Source: an uncultured bacterium
Lineage (GTDB): Bacteria; Bacillota_I; Bacilli_A; RFN20; CAG-826
Assembly: GCA_949299195.1 (NCBI GenBank)
Contig: CASFZN010000020.1
Location: 148,429-212,428, forward strand
DNA: 64,000 nucleotides
Direction of reading: 5' to 3'
The first letter of the stretch is position 1. The number at the start of each line of letters is the position of its first letter. Positions 1 through 8,213 of the stretch are shown here, in pieces. The notes beneath the pieces were generated by a model. The model was not told the origin of the DNA, ran no database searches, and was given only the letters and a program-made list of their open reading frames with translations. Both the position numbers and the translations under genes were made by a program.

Positions 1-471
1 TTCAGTAACGCCCATATGAGTTTTAAACATTAAATTGAATTTTTTAATATCTGTGAAATTGCTTTTCCCACAATTTGGACATTTAACTTCTTTTTCTTTA
101 ATAAAAGCGTTCATGTCTTCAAAACTCATTCCTTCAACATCAGCATCTTTAAATTGATCGCCAATTAAATCGTCAGCTCTATATCTAGAGTGACAATTTT
201 TACATTCAATTTGAGGGTCGTTAAAAGTTTGAACGTGTCCTGTCGCAACCCAAACTCTTGGGTTCATTAAAATAGCGGAATCAATTCCGACGTTATATTC
301 TGAATCTTCAACAAATTTTTTCCACCAAAGATCTTTTAAGTTTTTCTTTAATTGGCTTCCTAAAGGACCATAATCCCATGTATTAGCAAGTCCACCATAA
401 ATTTGGCTTCCTTGATAAACATAGCCTGTAGTTTGTAAATGTGTAACTAATTTCTCAAACTTATTTTCCAT
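1..471 (-). CDS. glyS: glycyl-tRNA synthetase, N-terminal part (cut by window edge)
   Basis: Charges tRNA-Gly in the cytoplasm. Only the first 157 codons are present; the gene continues off the left edge. The translation starts MENKFEKLVTHLQ and has the class II N-terminal segment GGLANTWDYGPLG, followed by two CxxC pairs (CKNC, CPNC) of the zinc-binding insertion found in the single-chain alpha2 GlyRS of Gram-positives. The ATG at 471 follows an AGGAG ribosome site. It lies downstream of era-recO, a common Bacillota order, but has its own promoter at 494-521. The family call is secure; what lies beyond the edge is unseen. Confidence 0.95.
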   Translation of the reverse strand, partial: MENKFEKLVTHLQTTGYVYQGSQIYGGLANTWDYGPLGSQLKKNLKDLWWKKFVEDSEYNVGIDSAILMNPRVWVATGHVQTFNDPQIECKNCHSRYRADDLIGDQFKDADVEGMSFEDMNAFIKEKEVKCPNCGKSNFTDIKKFNLMFKTHMGVTE

Positions 472-493
472 AAATATCTCCTAAATCTTCTAT

Positions 494-521
494 ATTTTAT
501 AAAAAATAAGTCGCTTGTCAA
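494..521 (-). promoter_or_regulatory. sigma-A-type promoter for glyS
   Basis: On the minus strand TTGACA (516-521) and TAAAAT (494-499) are separated by 16 bp, 23 bp upstream of the glyS ATG. A short inverted repeat, TTGTC/GACAA, overlaps the -35 box. It lies in the recO-glyS gap, so glyS can be expressed independently of the era operon. Confidence 0.7.
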
Positions 522-537
522 TAGACAATGAGTGAAC

Positions 538-1131
538 TTACAAATTATTTATATTCTTATAAGATTCAAGGTGAATATCGAGATTAAATGCAAGAATTTT
601 TGATAATAAATTAAAATATTTTCTAAAGTTATTTTTATCAATATTTTCGTTTAGCATTACATCCTTATTTAATAATATAAATTCTTCTTCGTTTCTAGGA
701 TCCATTCCTAAAATCTTTAAAATATTGATATAAATAACTAAGCATTCATAAAAATGATTCCTTTCTTTAGAATCAATATTTTTGATTTCTTTTAATAAAA
801 AATCATATAAACCTGTAAAATCTATTGTTTCTTTATATTCATTTAAGTAACTTAAAAGTTCATTCAAAAAATCGATGATTATAAGTTTATTAAAATCATC
901 ATAGGTGTTTTTTAAGAAAAAAGTTTGATTAAAGGCACTTAATTTATAATATTTTTGCCCACCCTTATAGATTCTAAATTCACCACCAGAAAACTTGTTT
1001 ATATTTTCTTTAATATAAACATTTTTACTAACTTGTACTGATTCGATATTGTTATTAGTCAAAATATTAATGATATTATCGCTTTCTTTATATTTAGAAA
1101 TCGAAATAATAATTCCATTAATTAATTCCAT
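538..1131 (-). CDS. recO: DNA repair protein RecO-like, short form
   Basis: RecO mediates RecA loading and strand annealing in the RecFOR pathway. The call rests on position between era and glyS and on the N-terminal OB-fold pattern (GIIISISKYKESDNIINILT, then a stretch resembling the usual 'G.R' surface strand). At 197 residues it is shorter than typical RecO (about 240-260) and lacks the CxxC...CxxC zinc finger of many RecO proteins. The start codon overlaps the era stop by one base (TAATG), implying translational coupling. Sequence similarity is weak, so the product name rests largely on synteny. Confidence 0.7.
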   Translation of the reverse strand: MELINGIIISISKYKESDNIINILTNNNIESVQVSKNVYIKENINKFSGGEFRIYKGGQKYYKLSAFNQTFFLKNTYDDFNKLIIIDFLNELLSYLNEYKETIDFTGLYDFLLKEIKNIDSKERNHFYECLVIYINILKILGMDPRNEEEFILLNKDVMLNENIDKNNFRKYFNLLSKILAFNLDIHLESYKNINNL

Positions 1132-2000
1132 TATTTATATCCTAGTTTTGCTAAAAAACTGCTAGAATTCTTCCAATTTTCGACAACCTGAACAAAGAGT
1201 TCAAGGTTAATATTATATCCAAGTAAATTCTCGATATCTTTTCTAGATTCAATACCGATTCGTTTGATCATTTGTCCTTTTTTTCCAATAATTATCCCTT
1301 TTTGCGATTCTTTTTCTACGATGATTTTTGCATAGATATTTTTTCCAGTTCTAAAATTAATTTCATCGCATAAAACAGCAATGGAATGAGGAACTTCTTC
1401 ATCTAATAATTTTAAGGTTTTTTCTCTAATAATCTCTTGAACCATGAAGGTAAAATTACGATTAGTAATCGTATTGACGTCATAATATTGAGGACCTTCA
1501 GGAAGATATTTTTTAATCATTAAAATCAAATAATCGATATTAAAATCTTCTAAAGCTGAAATTTCGATAAACTCAGATTCAGGAAATAATTCTTTATATT
1601 TTTCTTTAAGTTCATTAATTAATAAAACATTAGTTAAATCAATTTTATTAAAAACTACGATGACTGGAGTTTTAAATTTGATGCTTTTAGGGATAAATAA
1701 GTCGTTTTCGTTAAATTTTTTACTAGCATCAACAATTAATAATACTAAATCATTATTTTTAGCATTATAAAAAGCAATTTTATCCATCTCACGGTCTAAA
1801 TCTGTTTTAGGTTTATGAATTCCTGGAGTGTCGACAAAAATAATTTGAGAATCTTCATCGTTATAAATCCCTTGAATTGAATCTCTAGTTGTTTGAGATT
1901 TTGGGGAAATAATCGATATTTTCTTCCCAATGATTGAGTTTAATAATGTTGACTTTCCAACATTTGGTTTTCCTAAAATAGTTACAAATCCGCTTTTCAT
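1131..2000 (-). CDS. era: GTPase Era, 30S ribosome assembly factor
   Basis: Ras-like GTPase that binds the 3' end of 16S rRNA during small-subunit maturation. At 289 residues it is family length. The G1 motif GKPNVGKST is at about 10-18, G3 DTPG at 57-60, G4 NKID at 118-121. The C-terminal KH domain has the GKKG loop (in IIIGKKGQMIKRIG). It directly abuts cdd upstream (no gap) and overlaps recO by one base, so ybeY-cdd-era-recO is one tightly packed operon. Confidence 0.98.
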   Translation of the reverse strand: MKSGFVTILGKPNVGKSTLLNSIIGKKISIISPKSQTTRDSIQGIYNDEDSQIIFVDTPGIHKPKTDLDREMDKIAFYNAKNNDLVLLIVDASKKFNENDLFIPKSIKFKTPVIVVFNKIDLTNVLLINELKEKYKELFPESEFIEISALEDFNIDYLILMIKKYLPEGPQYYDVNTITNRNFTFMVQEIIREKTLKLLDEEVPHSIAVLCDEINFRTGKNIYAKIIVEKESQKGIIIGKKGQMIKRIGIESRKDIENLLGYNINLELFVQVVENWKNSSSFLAKLGYK

Positions 2001-2411
2001 TTAATCTAAGTCACTTCCATCAAAACAATAAGGTATTAAATCATACTTACTCATATGTAACACCTCTTTTTTTAAATTTGAAAGATAAATTCTAACATCT
2101 TTATTAGTTAATTCAAAAATTACTTGTCGACAAGCGCCACAAGGAGAGACTGGTTTTTCAGTATCTGCAACAATAGCAAGTTCCATAATATCGTCTTTAT
2201 TAACTCCATTACTTATAGCGTTAAATAGACAAGTTCTTTCAGCACACAAAGTTAAACCAAATGAAGCGTTTTCAATATTGGTACCATGAAAAATACGACC
2301 ATCTTTGGTTCTTAAAGCAGCTCCAACTGCAAAATGAGAATAAACACAATAAGAATTTTCTCTCGCTTTAATTGCTTCTTCTACTAATGAAATTACTTCG
2401 TTTGATTCCAT
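2001..2411 (-). CDS. cdd: cytidine deaminase
   Basis: Zinc enzyme of pyrimidine salvage that deaminates cytidine and deoxycytidine to uridine and deoxyuridine. The 136-residue protein matches the short tetrameric bacterial form. Zinc and catalytic residues are visible as C56-A-E58 (LCAERT) and P90-C91-x2-C94 (PCGAC). The cdd gene sits between ybeY and era, as in Bacillus. Its start overlaps the end of ybeY by 19 bp. Together with deoC (4495) and the pyrimidine phosphorylase (34519) it implies active nucleoside salvage. Confidence 0.97.
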   Translation of the reverse strand: MESNEVISLVEEAIKARENSYCVYSHFAVGAALRTKDGRIFHGTNIENASFGLTLCAERTCLFNAISNGVNKDDIMELAIVADTEKPVSPCGACRQVIFELTNKDVRIYLSNLKKEVLHMSKYDLIPYCFDGSDLD

Positions 2412-2866
2412 AAATCTTCTCCATCAAAAATCTTATCTTGTAAACTAAACATGATTTCTTCATCTTCTTTTTTCATATGATCATAACCTAAAAGATGAAG
2501 TAAGCCATGTACAAAAAGAAAACAAATTTCTCTTTCAATTGAGTTTCCGTATTCCTTACGGTTTTTATCCGCTACTTCAAAACAAATATAAATCTCTCCT
2601 AAAAAAGACTGATATTTATCGAAGAATTTTAAATTTGGATCCTCTTCATGAACCTCTTCTAAAGAAATGACATCAGTTGGTCGATCAATTCCTCTAAAAG
2701 CGAGATTAAGTTTATGGATAGTTTCAATATCAACAAAAATAACGTTTACATCGCTATCTTCTTTTTCGATATTTAAAACTTTAAAAGTCTTTTCCCCTAA
2801 CTTTTTAAATAACTCATCATAAGGACTTGTTTTTCCGCCAACTAAGCTTTCAACCGTGATATTCAT
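2393..2866 (-). CDS. ybeY: endoribonuclease YbeY (rRNA maturation)
   Basis: Single-strand endoribonuclease for 16S rRNA 3'-end maturation and ribosome quality control. The 157-residue protein carries the family zinc motif H-x3-H-x5-H at H120, H124 and H130 (FVHGLLHLLGYDH). The ATG at 2866 has no Shine-Dalgarno; instead an extended -10 (TGATATAAT, hexamer 2876-2881) ends 9 bp before it, so the transcript may be leaderless. Read-through from the C39 gene 29 bp upstream is also possible. Confidence 0.97.
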   Translation of the reverse strand: MNITVESLVGGKTSPYDELFKKLGEKTFKVLNIEKEDSDVNVIFVDIETIHKLNLAFRGIDRPTDVISLEEVHEEDPNLKFFDKYQSFLGEIYICFEVADKNRKEYGNSIEREICFLFVHGLLHLLGYDHMKKEDEEIMFSLQDKIFDGEDLWNQTK

Positions 2867-2875
2867 GTGACAAAT

Positions 2876-2884
2876 ATTATATCA
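2876..2884 (-). promoter_or_regulatory. extended -10 promoter, probably giving a leaderless ybeY mRNA
   Basis: The minus strand reads TGATATAAT, then 9 bp, then the ybeY ATG at 2866. No GGAGG-like site is present. Transcription normally starts about 7 bp past the -10 hexamer, so the leader would be 0-3 nt. The same layout recurs at several other genes in the window. Confidence 0.55.
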
Positions 2885-2895
2885 CGATTTAAAAA

Positions 2896-4092
2896 TTAAA
2901 AGTTAGTAGAATGGAAGAAATATAAGGCTTTATAGTACTTATAATCTTCATAGGAAGAATCTGAATTAAATAATTTATCCAAATTATCGCCAATATAATA
3001 AAATGCAATGGTATAAAATAAGACAAAATTAAGATAAATTTCATTTTCAAACGAAGCTAAGACTAAAGATAAAACGATTGAAATAAAAATATAAATATAC
3101 TTTTTAATATTAATTAAGGATGCAACTTTATAAGTTCCATTATTTAATTCATCAAAATATTCTTCTAACTTTATATCATCTTTATCAACTTTAAAAAGTT
3201 GATGTTCCAAGCTACATAATTCATTTTTTTGATAGAGTAAATATCTATTTGTTAATAGATTAATAATGATGATAATAATTAAAAATCCACCGATAGCAAT
3301 CAAATTTAAATAGTTGTTAATTCCTAAAATAAAAGCGCTGAAAATAATGAATATTATCGAATTAATTATATTCATTGGAAAAGTTATAGCTAAAGTTTTA
3401 AGTTTATTAATCTTATAGTATTTATCTTTTAAAAATCCATGACTTCGATATATCTTTTTAAATAGATTTTTATCGATTCTTTTCATAATATACATCAATA
3501 CATTTTGAAAAATGATTAAGGATATGATAAAGCCTGAAAATAAAAGAATTGGAATGACAAATGATACTTCTTCATTTATATAAAATAATCCTAATATAAA
3601 TAATGAAGATGTTATAGGTTGTAAGAAAATCAATAGTAAAGACTGAGAAATAGATAAAATTCTTTTGTTTTTAAATTTAAAATTTGATCCTCTTACTTCT
3701 GTTACTTCCATTATTTCTCCATTAAAAATAGTAATAAAGTCTTTCATTTTTAACTTTATTTTTCCAAGTTGTGGATCTAAATAGATAACATACTTTTTTG
3801 TTGCTTTAACTAAATATACTAAATGGTAATGATTTTCTATTTTTAAATTAAGCAAAGCTTTACTCTTTTTTAAAGCATAAACATCTTCTTTTTTAGAGAT
3901 TCGATAAACGCTTAATTTAACTCCTTCATTATTAGCAATTTGCATAATTTCTTTTAAGTTATATGCAATATCTAGCTTTTGTTGAGGATAATAAAGAAAA
4001 TCCTTATTTTTATATACATTAGCTAATAGGATTTTTAATGCTGCAAAAGCGCAGTCTTTTTCGCCGATTTGTTTTATGTATAACAAGGACAT
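2896..4092 (-). CDS. orphan C39-type peptidase with exporter-like membrane domain, no ATPase
   Basis: The N-terminal ~130 residues match the peptidase C39 domain that removes double-glycine leaders in bacteriocin/peptide ABC exporters. Catalytic residues are all visible: Q8 (oxyanion), C14 (KDCAFAAL), H90 (HYHLVYLV) and D106 (LDPQLGK). About six hydrophobic segments follow between residues 150 and 385, resembling an exporter transmembrane domain. The protein ends at 398 residues with no Walker A, signature or Walker B, and no ATPase gene adjoins it. A GGAGG ribosome site precedes the ATG. Its upstream region is nearly the same as that of comEA, so a role in competence is the leading inference. 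Substrate unknown. Confidence 0.7.
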   Translation of the reverse strand: MSLLYIKQIGEKDCAFAALKILLANVYKNKDFLYYPQQKLDIAYNLKEIMQIANNEGVKLSVYRISKKEDVYALKKSKALLNLKIENHYHLVYLVKATKKYVIYLDPQLGKIKLKMKDFITIFNGEIMEVTEVRGSNFKFKNKRILSISQSLLLIFLQPITSSLFILGLFYINEEVSFVIPILLFSGFIISLIIFQNVLMYIMKRIDKNLFKKIYRSHGFLKDKYYKINKLKTLAITFPMNIINSIIFIIFSAFILGINNYLNLIAIGGFLIIIIIINLLTNRYLLYQKNELCSLEHQLFKVDKDDIKLEEYFDELNNGTYKVASLINIKKYIYIFISIVLSLVLASFENEIYLNFVLFYTIAFYYIGDNLDKLFNSDSSYEDYKYYKALYFFHSTNF

Positions 4093-4100
4093 AGTTTTTA

Positions 4101-4175
4101 CCTCCTTATATACAAGAACGCTCTAATTTAAAAAATTATTCACTTTTTTTAAAAATTTTTTAAAAATTTAAAAAA
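4101..4175 (-). promoter_or_regulatory. competence-like promoter element, copy 1 (before the C39 gene)
   Basis: On the minus strand this region has an A/T block, then GTGAATAATTTT, five bases, then a 21-bp block containing AGAGCGTTCTTGTATA (4106-4126), then GGAGG and the ATG of the C39 gene. The same parts in the same order precede comEA (26606-26676). No normal -35/-10 pair at 16-18 bp spacing is visible. Best read as an alternative-sigma or activator-dependent promoter plus conserved leader. Confidence 0.6.
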
Positions 4176-4198
4176 CCTAGCATTTAATTGCTAGGTTT
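4166..4198 (-). terminator. rho-independent terminator of rpsU
   Basis: Inverted repeat AAACCTAGCA / TGCTAGGTTT (4173-4182 and 4189-4198) with a 6-base loop, followed on the minus strand by a T run. It ends the rpsU transcript just before the A/T block of the competence-like element. Confidence 0.85.
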
Positions 4199-4228
4199 AT
4201 ACATACTATTTTTAGAAAAAATACGATA

Positions 4229-4402
4229 TTATCTATATTTTTTTCTTGCAGCTTCACTTTTGACTTTTCTTTTTAAAGATTTTTTTAAGAAGCATTCTCT
4301 TCTACGGCATTCTTGGATGGTGCCAGCTTTGTTAACTTGTCTTTTAAATCTTCTTAAAGCTTCATCTAATGTTTCGCCTTCTCTAACTACTACTTTTGAC
4401 AT
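4229..4402 (-). CDS. rpsU: 30S ribosomal protein bS21
   Basis: A 57-residue small-subunit protein near the mRNA/anti-Shine-Dalgarno platform. The translation [19 protein letters not shown], then [20 protein letters not shown], is a clear bS21. It is easy to miss because of its length. The ATG at 4402 follows a strong AAAGGAGGTGAAG ribosome site, in contrast with the SD-less genes elsewhere. A TGATAATAT extended -10 lies about 35 bp further upstream. It has its own terminator (4166-4198). Confidence 0.97.
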   Translation of the reverse strand: MSKVVVREGETLDEALRRFKRQVNKAGTIQECRRRECFLKKSLKRKVKSEAARKKYR

Positions 4403-4494
4403 CTTTTCTTCACCTCCTTTTACCGTACGTGCTTAGTTATATTATCAAATTTATTAATAGAAAAAAAGTGATAATTTGTATAAATTTATAAAAA

Positions 4495-5130
4495 TTACAT
4501 TAATTTTGCACCGCTACTCGTACCAATTCTTGTAGCACCTGCTTCGACCATTTTTAACATATCTTCATGGGTTCTAACGCCACCACTTGCTTTAACACCC
4601 ATTTCATTTCCAACAGTTTTTCTCATTAAGGCAATATCTTCAACAGTTGCTCCGCCTTTAGAAAATCCAGTTGAGGTTTTAACAAAATCAGCTTTAGCAT
4701 TTTTAGAAAGTAAGCAGGCTCTAATTTTTTCCTCTTCAGTTAATAAACAAGTTTCGATAATTACCTTTAAAATATGATCTCCGCAAGCTTTTTTAATTTC
4801 ACGGATTTCATTTTCAACAAAATCATCTTTATGATCTTTTAAAGCGCCAACATTAATAACCATATCAATTTCATCAGCGCCATCTTCAATAGCTTTTTTA
4901 GTTTCAAAAACTTTAGTTTCGGTTGTATTTTGACCTAAAGGGAACCCAATAACAGTACAAATCTTAACATCGCTTCCTTTCAATTCTTCTTTAACTAAAG
5001 AAACGTAATGAGGATTAATACAGCAACTCATAAAATCATATTCTTTTGCTTCTTTACATAAAGCTTTAATTTCTTGAGCGGTTGCTTCTGGTTTTAATAA
5101 AGTATTATCAATTAATTTATTGTAATTCAT
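4495..5130 (-). CDS. deoC: deoxyribose-phosphate aldolase
   Basis: Class I aldolase that splits 2-deoxyribose-5-phosphate into acetaldehyde and glyceraldehyde-3-phosphate, the last step of deoxynucleoside breakdown. The 211-residue TIM-barrel protein shows the Schiff-base lysine K151 in FVKTSTGFS, the proton-relay lysine K180 in GVKASGG, and the [10 protein letters not shown] strand. It works downstream of the pyrimidine-nucleoside phosphorylase at 34519 and cytidine deaminase at 2001. A GGAGTAA ribosome site precedes the ATG. It appears monocistronic between rpmF and rpsU. Confidence 0.98.
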   Translation of the reverse strand: MNYNKLIDNTLLKPEATAQEIKALCKEAKEYDFMSCCINPHYVSLVKEELKGSDVKICTVIGFPLGQNTTETKVFETKKAIEDGADEIDMVINVGALKDHKDDFVENEIREIKKACGDHILKVIIETCLLTEEEKIRACLLSKNAKADFVKTSTGFSKGGATVEDIALMRKTVGNEMGVKASGGVRTHEDMLKMVEAGATRIGTSSGAKLM

Positions 5131-5166
5131 TTTTTAATTACTCCTATTTTATATATTTAATCTAAT

Positions 5167-5191
5167 AAAAAAGACTTTTTTAAAAAGCCTT
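5167..5191 (-). terminator. probable terminator of rpmF
   Basis: Imperfect stem AAGACTTTT / AAAAGCCTT (5171-5191), followed on the minus strand by a T run at 5167-5172. It lies just past the bL32 stop codon. Confidence 0.6.
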
Positions 5192-5200
5192 GTTTATCGA

Positions 5201-5380
5201 TTATTCACCAATTTTAATAACTTGTTTTCCATCGTAATAACCACATTTTTTACAAACGGTGTGTGGTTTTACATATTCGCCGCAATGTTCACAAACACTG
5301 ACACCAGCTAAATGGAATTTATAATTAGCTCTTCTTAATCTTTTTCTTGTTTTACTAGTTCTTCTTTGTGGGACTGCCAT
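5201..5380 (-). CDS. rpmF: 50S ribosomal protein bL32, zinc-binding form
   Basis: Large-subunit protein, 59 residues from MAVPQRRTSKTRKRLRR. It keeps four cysteines as CEHC...CKKC, the zinc-ribbon (C+) form. The start at 5380 is chosen because TTGGAGGAAATATT directly precedes this ATG and the family begins MAVP; an in-frame ATG 21 bp upstream is unlikely. It has its own promoter (5407-5434) and terminator. Confidence 0.97.
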   Translation of the reverse strand: MAVPQRRTSKTRKRLRRANYKFHLAGVSVCEHCGEYVKPHTVCKKCGYYDGKQVIKIGE

Positions 5381-5406
5381 AATATTTCCTCCAAATTGCA
5401 AACATA

Positions 5407-5434
5407 ATTATATCGAAATATTCTTAATTTTCAA
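5407..5434 (-). promoter_or_regulatory. sigma-A-type promoter for rpmF
   Basis: Minus strand TTGAAA (5429-5434), 16 bp, TATAAT (5407-5412), 27 bp before the bL32 ATG, leaving a short leader with a good GGAGG. Confidence 0.7.
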
Positions 5435-5462
5435 CTCAAAAACTTTTACAGTGTAAAAAAAT

Positions 5463-6752
5463 CTAATTTTTATAGATATATTCGATGATTTTTCCGTTTA
5501 AATCCTCTTTAGATTCAATTTTAATTTCTAAAAAGTTAGAGGAATGTCCAATGAATACTCCTTCTTTATCGCTTTCCATTAAAAATTCCATTTTTTCGCC
5601 ATTAAATCTTGAGTTATATTCTTCACTTAATTCATCAGATAACTCTAATAGTTTTTTGACTCTTTCATCCTTAATTTTAGGATCGATTTGATTTTCCATT
5701 TTATAAGCTAAAGTGCCTTCTCTAGGAGAAAATGGGAAAGCGTGAATTTTATTAAATCCAATTCTTTTAGCAACTTCATAAGTTTCATTAAAGTTTTCTT
5801 CACTTTCTCCAGGAAAACCAACGATGATATCGGTTGTAAAAGAAATATCAGGACGAATTGAACGGATAATATCGACCTTTTCAATAAATTCTTTGATGTT
5901 ATATTTTCTTCTCATTGCTAAAAGAATGTCCTTACTTCCGCTTTGAAGTGGGATATGTAAATGAGAAGCAATATTATCGTATTTTTTTAATAACTCTAAG
6001 AATTTAGAATCGATATTCGATTCTTCAATACTTGAGATTCTAATGCGATATAAATCTTTAACATTATTTAAAATATCTTCGAGTAAATCACTAAAATTAT
6101 AGGATTCATATAAATCAAATCCATAGGAAGAAATATCAATGCCAGTTAAAATAACTTCCTTATAGCCGTTTTTTACAAGATTTTGAATCTCTTCAATTAC
6201 TTCTTCTTTTTTTCTACTTCTTGATCTACCTCTTACAAAAGGAATGATGCAGTAAGAACAAAAATTATTACAACCATCTTGGATTTTTACATAGGCTCTA
6301 GTATTAGTTAAAAAATGATCAAGATTTAAAGGTTCATATTCTTTCATTAATGGTGAGTCTTTAATTTGAACTTTATCTTCTCTATTTTGTAATTTTTCTA
6401 ATATTAAGTTTGCTAACTTGTCTCTATTTTGAGTGCCGATTAAAATATCGATATCTTCATTTAATAATTCATCATATTTTAAAGAAGCGTAGCAACCCAT
6501 TACCACAATTAAAGTATTAGGATAAATTCTTTTAAGTCTTCGAATCATGTTTCTACTTTTTTTACTAGAAACACTAGTTACAGCGCAGGTATTTAAAATA
6601 ACTACGTCACAATCGCTATTTTTATTAATATTTTCATCAAAAAATTTAAGGCCATAACTTTCTAAAGTGTTAGCTATACATTCGACCTCATAACTATTAA
6701 CTTTGCATCCTAAAAACTTGATATTAAAGATATAATTTAAATGTTTTTCCAC
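5463..6752 (-). CDS. mtaB: tRNA t6A37 methylthiotransferase MtaB
   Basis: Radical-SAM enzyme that converts t6A37 to ms2t6A37 in tRNAs reading ANN codons. N-terminal MTTase cysteines are C16 (FLGCKVN), C56 (LNTCAVTS) and C87 (VMGCYAS); the radical-SAM cluster is C161-x3-C165-x2-C168 (CNNFCSYC). A TRAM-like C-terminus follows (to 429 residues). The CKVN motif and the position after rsmE support MtaB (YqeV) over MiaB or RimO. The start overlaps the preceding unknown gene by 16 bp. Confidence 0.95.
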   Translation of the reverse strand: MEKHLNYIFNIKFLGCKVNSYEVECIANTLESYGLKFFDENINKNSDCDVVILNTCAVTSVSSKKSRNMIRRLKRIYPNTLIVVMGCYASLKYDELLNEDIDILIGTQNRDKLANLILEKLQNREDKVQIKDSPLMKEYEPLNLDHFLTNTRAYVKIQDGCNNFCSYCIIPFVRGRSRSRKKEEVIEEIQNLVKNGYKEVILTGIDISSYGFDLYESYNFSDLLEDILNNVKDLYRIRISSIEESNIDSKFLELLKKYDNIASHLHIPLQSGSKDILLAMRRKYNIKEFIEKVDIIRSIRPDISFTTDIIVGFPGESEENFNETYEVAKRIGFNKIHAFPFSPREGTLAYKMENQIDPKIKDERVKKLLELSDELSEEYNSRFNGEKMEFLMESDKEGVFIGHSSNFLEIKIESKEDLNGKIIEYIYKN

Positions 6753-7495
6753 TTACAAAGTCTCCTAAAACAATATTGAGAAATAAGGTTATTTTCGTAT
6801 AAAGAATATAAAAAACCTACGAGATTATTTTCAAAATAGTAGTCCATTGAATGACGAATTCTATCGATTAAATGATCTTTATTGACGTTTTTCATATGGC
6901 GGTCAAAAAGAGTGATATATGAATCTAGATATCCTTGATTATTAATAACAAAGATAATATCTAAATCATAATGATAAAAAACTGTTGAATTAGCATGTTC
7001 CATTACTTTTACAAACTTAGTAAAAACTGAATCAAAGACTTCAATTTTATAGGTTTCAAAAGGATCAACTACAAAAGGATCAAATCTTCTTTTTAAATTT
7101 AAATAAGGTTCTTTATTCATCAAATCAAAGTTTGATGAATAAACTAAATTTGTAGAACGATTAAAAAATGGGATAAATATCTTTTGATTATCAGAAATAA
7201 AACAAGGTAATTCGACACTTTTTTCCTTAATATTTGAATAAATTTCTTCTTCAGTATTGAAATTACGGTTAATAAATTCCTCTTCAAATATCTCATCAAG
7301 TCGATATTTATTAATCATCGATTTAATAATAATATTTGCCTTCATTAAATCGAAAATATTATCGATATCTAGATATTTCGCAAATAAAATATTTTCTTCT
7401 AAAATATATTTATATTGGTTAAAAAAAGCGTAATCATCGCTTTTTTTAAATTTAGAGTATTTTTTTTGAGAATATAAATAAGAATATAGTTTCAT
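6737..7495 (-). CDS. unknown protein between rsmE and mtaB
   Basis: A 252-residue soluble protein that I do not recognise. It is rich in F, Y, N and D, with no membrane segment, Cys pair or nucleotide-binding motif. The middle contains LKRRFDPFVVDPFETYKIEVFDSVFTKF and a strand-like VFYHYDLDIIFVINNQGYLDSYITLFD, suggesting an alpha/beta domain. It starts 6 bp after the rsmE stop and overlaps mtaB by 16 bp, so it is translated with two RNA-modification enzymes. A related role is only a guess. Confidence 0.6.
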   Translation of the reverse strand: MKLYSYLYSQKKYSKFKKSDDYAFFNQYKYILEENILFAKYLDIDNIFDLMKANIIIKSMINKYRLDEIFEEEFINRNFNTEEEIYSNIKEKSVELPCFISDNQKIFIPFFNRSTNLVYSSNFDLMNKEPYLNLKRRFDPFVVDPFETYKIEVFDSVFTKFVKVMEHANSTVFYHYDLDIIFVINNQGYLDSYITLFDRHMKNVNKDHLIDRIRHSMDYYFENNLVGFLYSLYENNLISQYCFRRLCKWKNI

Positions 7496-7501
7496 AAATT
7501 T

Positions 7502-8212
7502 TTAATCTAGATAATATGATAATAAAGAAAGAATCGATAAACAAGCAGTCTCACTTCTTAAAATTCGATGTCCTAACGAAGTAGAAATATAATTATTTTT
7601 AATCGCATATTCTACCTCTTCTTCACTAAAACCGCCTTCAGGACCAATTAAAATATTAATAGTTTTATCCTTTAAATCGTTAATATGAGATAAAATCTCT
7701 ATTTTTTCATTTATAGAGTCTTTTTCGTAGGCAATAAAAGAATAATCCGCCTTATAGTTAATAATATCTTTAAAAGAAATAACGTCTTTTAATATAAGTA
7801 AGGAATCTCTTTTAGATTGTTCACTAGCTTCTTTAATTATTTTATTAAATCTAAGAAGTTTTCTTTCTTTATTATTAGAATCGATTTTTCCTATTGATCT
7901 AGAAGAATTAATTAAGACGATCTCTTTAACTCCTAATTCAGTAGCTTTTTGAATAACTAGCTCAATTTTATCGCCCTTTGGGATGCAATATAGTAATCTA
8001 ATGTGTCCTTTTAACTCATTATTTTCTACTAACTTTTTACTAGAAATGTACTGGAAATCTACTAAATCTTTGATTTTGCATAAAAAAACGCCTTCGTTAT
8101 TAACGACCTCGAATTCGTCTCCGACTTTCATTCTCATTACATTTTTAATATGAAAAATGTCTTCTTTTGAAAGACAAAAATTGTTTTCAGGTAATAAAAA
8201 ATAGCGTTGCAT
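7502..8212 (-). CDS. rsmE: 16S rRNA m3U1498 methyltransferase RsmE
   Basis: SPOUT-fold methyltransferase that methylates N3 of U1498 in 16S rRNA. The 236-residue protein has the N-terminal PUA-like segment (HIKNVMRMKVGDEFEVV), KATELGVKEIVL, and the C-terminal knot motif IGPEGGFSEEEVE followed by LGHRILRSETA. In Bacillus the order is dnaJ-prmA-rsmE-mtaB; here prmA is absent and other genes fill the gap. The gene contains an 11-bp TACT array at 8027-8070, encoding part of VDFQYISSKKLVE. Confidence 0.97.
   Translation of the reverse strand: MQRYFLLPENNFCLSKEDIFHIKNVMRMKVGDEFEVVNNEGVFLCKIKDLVDFQYISSKKLVENNELKGHIRLLYCIPKGDKIELVIQKATELGVKEIVLINSSRSIGKIDSNNKERKLLRFNKIIKEASEQSKRDSLLILKDVISFKDIINYKADYSFIAYEKDSINEKIEILSHINDLKDKTINILIGPEGGFSEEEVEYAIKNNYISTSLGHRILRSETACLSILSLLSYYLD
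8027..8070 (+). repeat. TACT array 1: four 11-bp units inside rsmE
   Basis: TACT starts at 8027, 8038, 8049 and 8060, exactly 11 bp apart. Units read TACTAACTTTT, TACTAGAAATG, TACTGGAAATC and TACTAAATCTT on the plus strand, antisense to rsmE. The consensus TACT(A/G)(G/A)AAAnn matches the other arrays in the window. Confidence 0.8.
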
Positions 8213-8213
8213 T

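Noticed and set aside
4113..4126. LexA/SOS box in the competence-like element
   Set aside because: AGAACGCTCT is only an imperfect palindrome and lacks the GAAC-N4-GTTC core.
5440..5462. TTTTACAGTGTAAAA as mtaB operon element or operator
   Set aside because: The palindrome is short, has no T run on the right side and no second copy.
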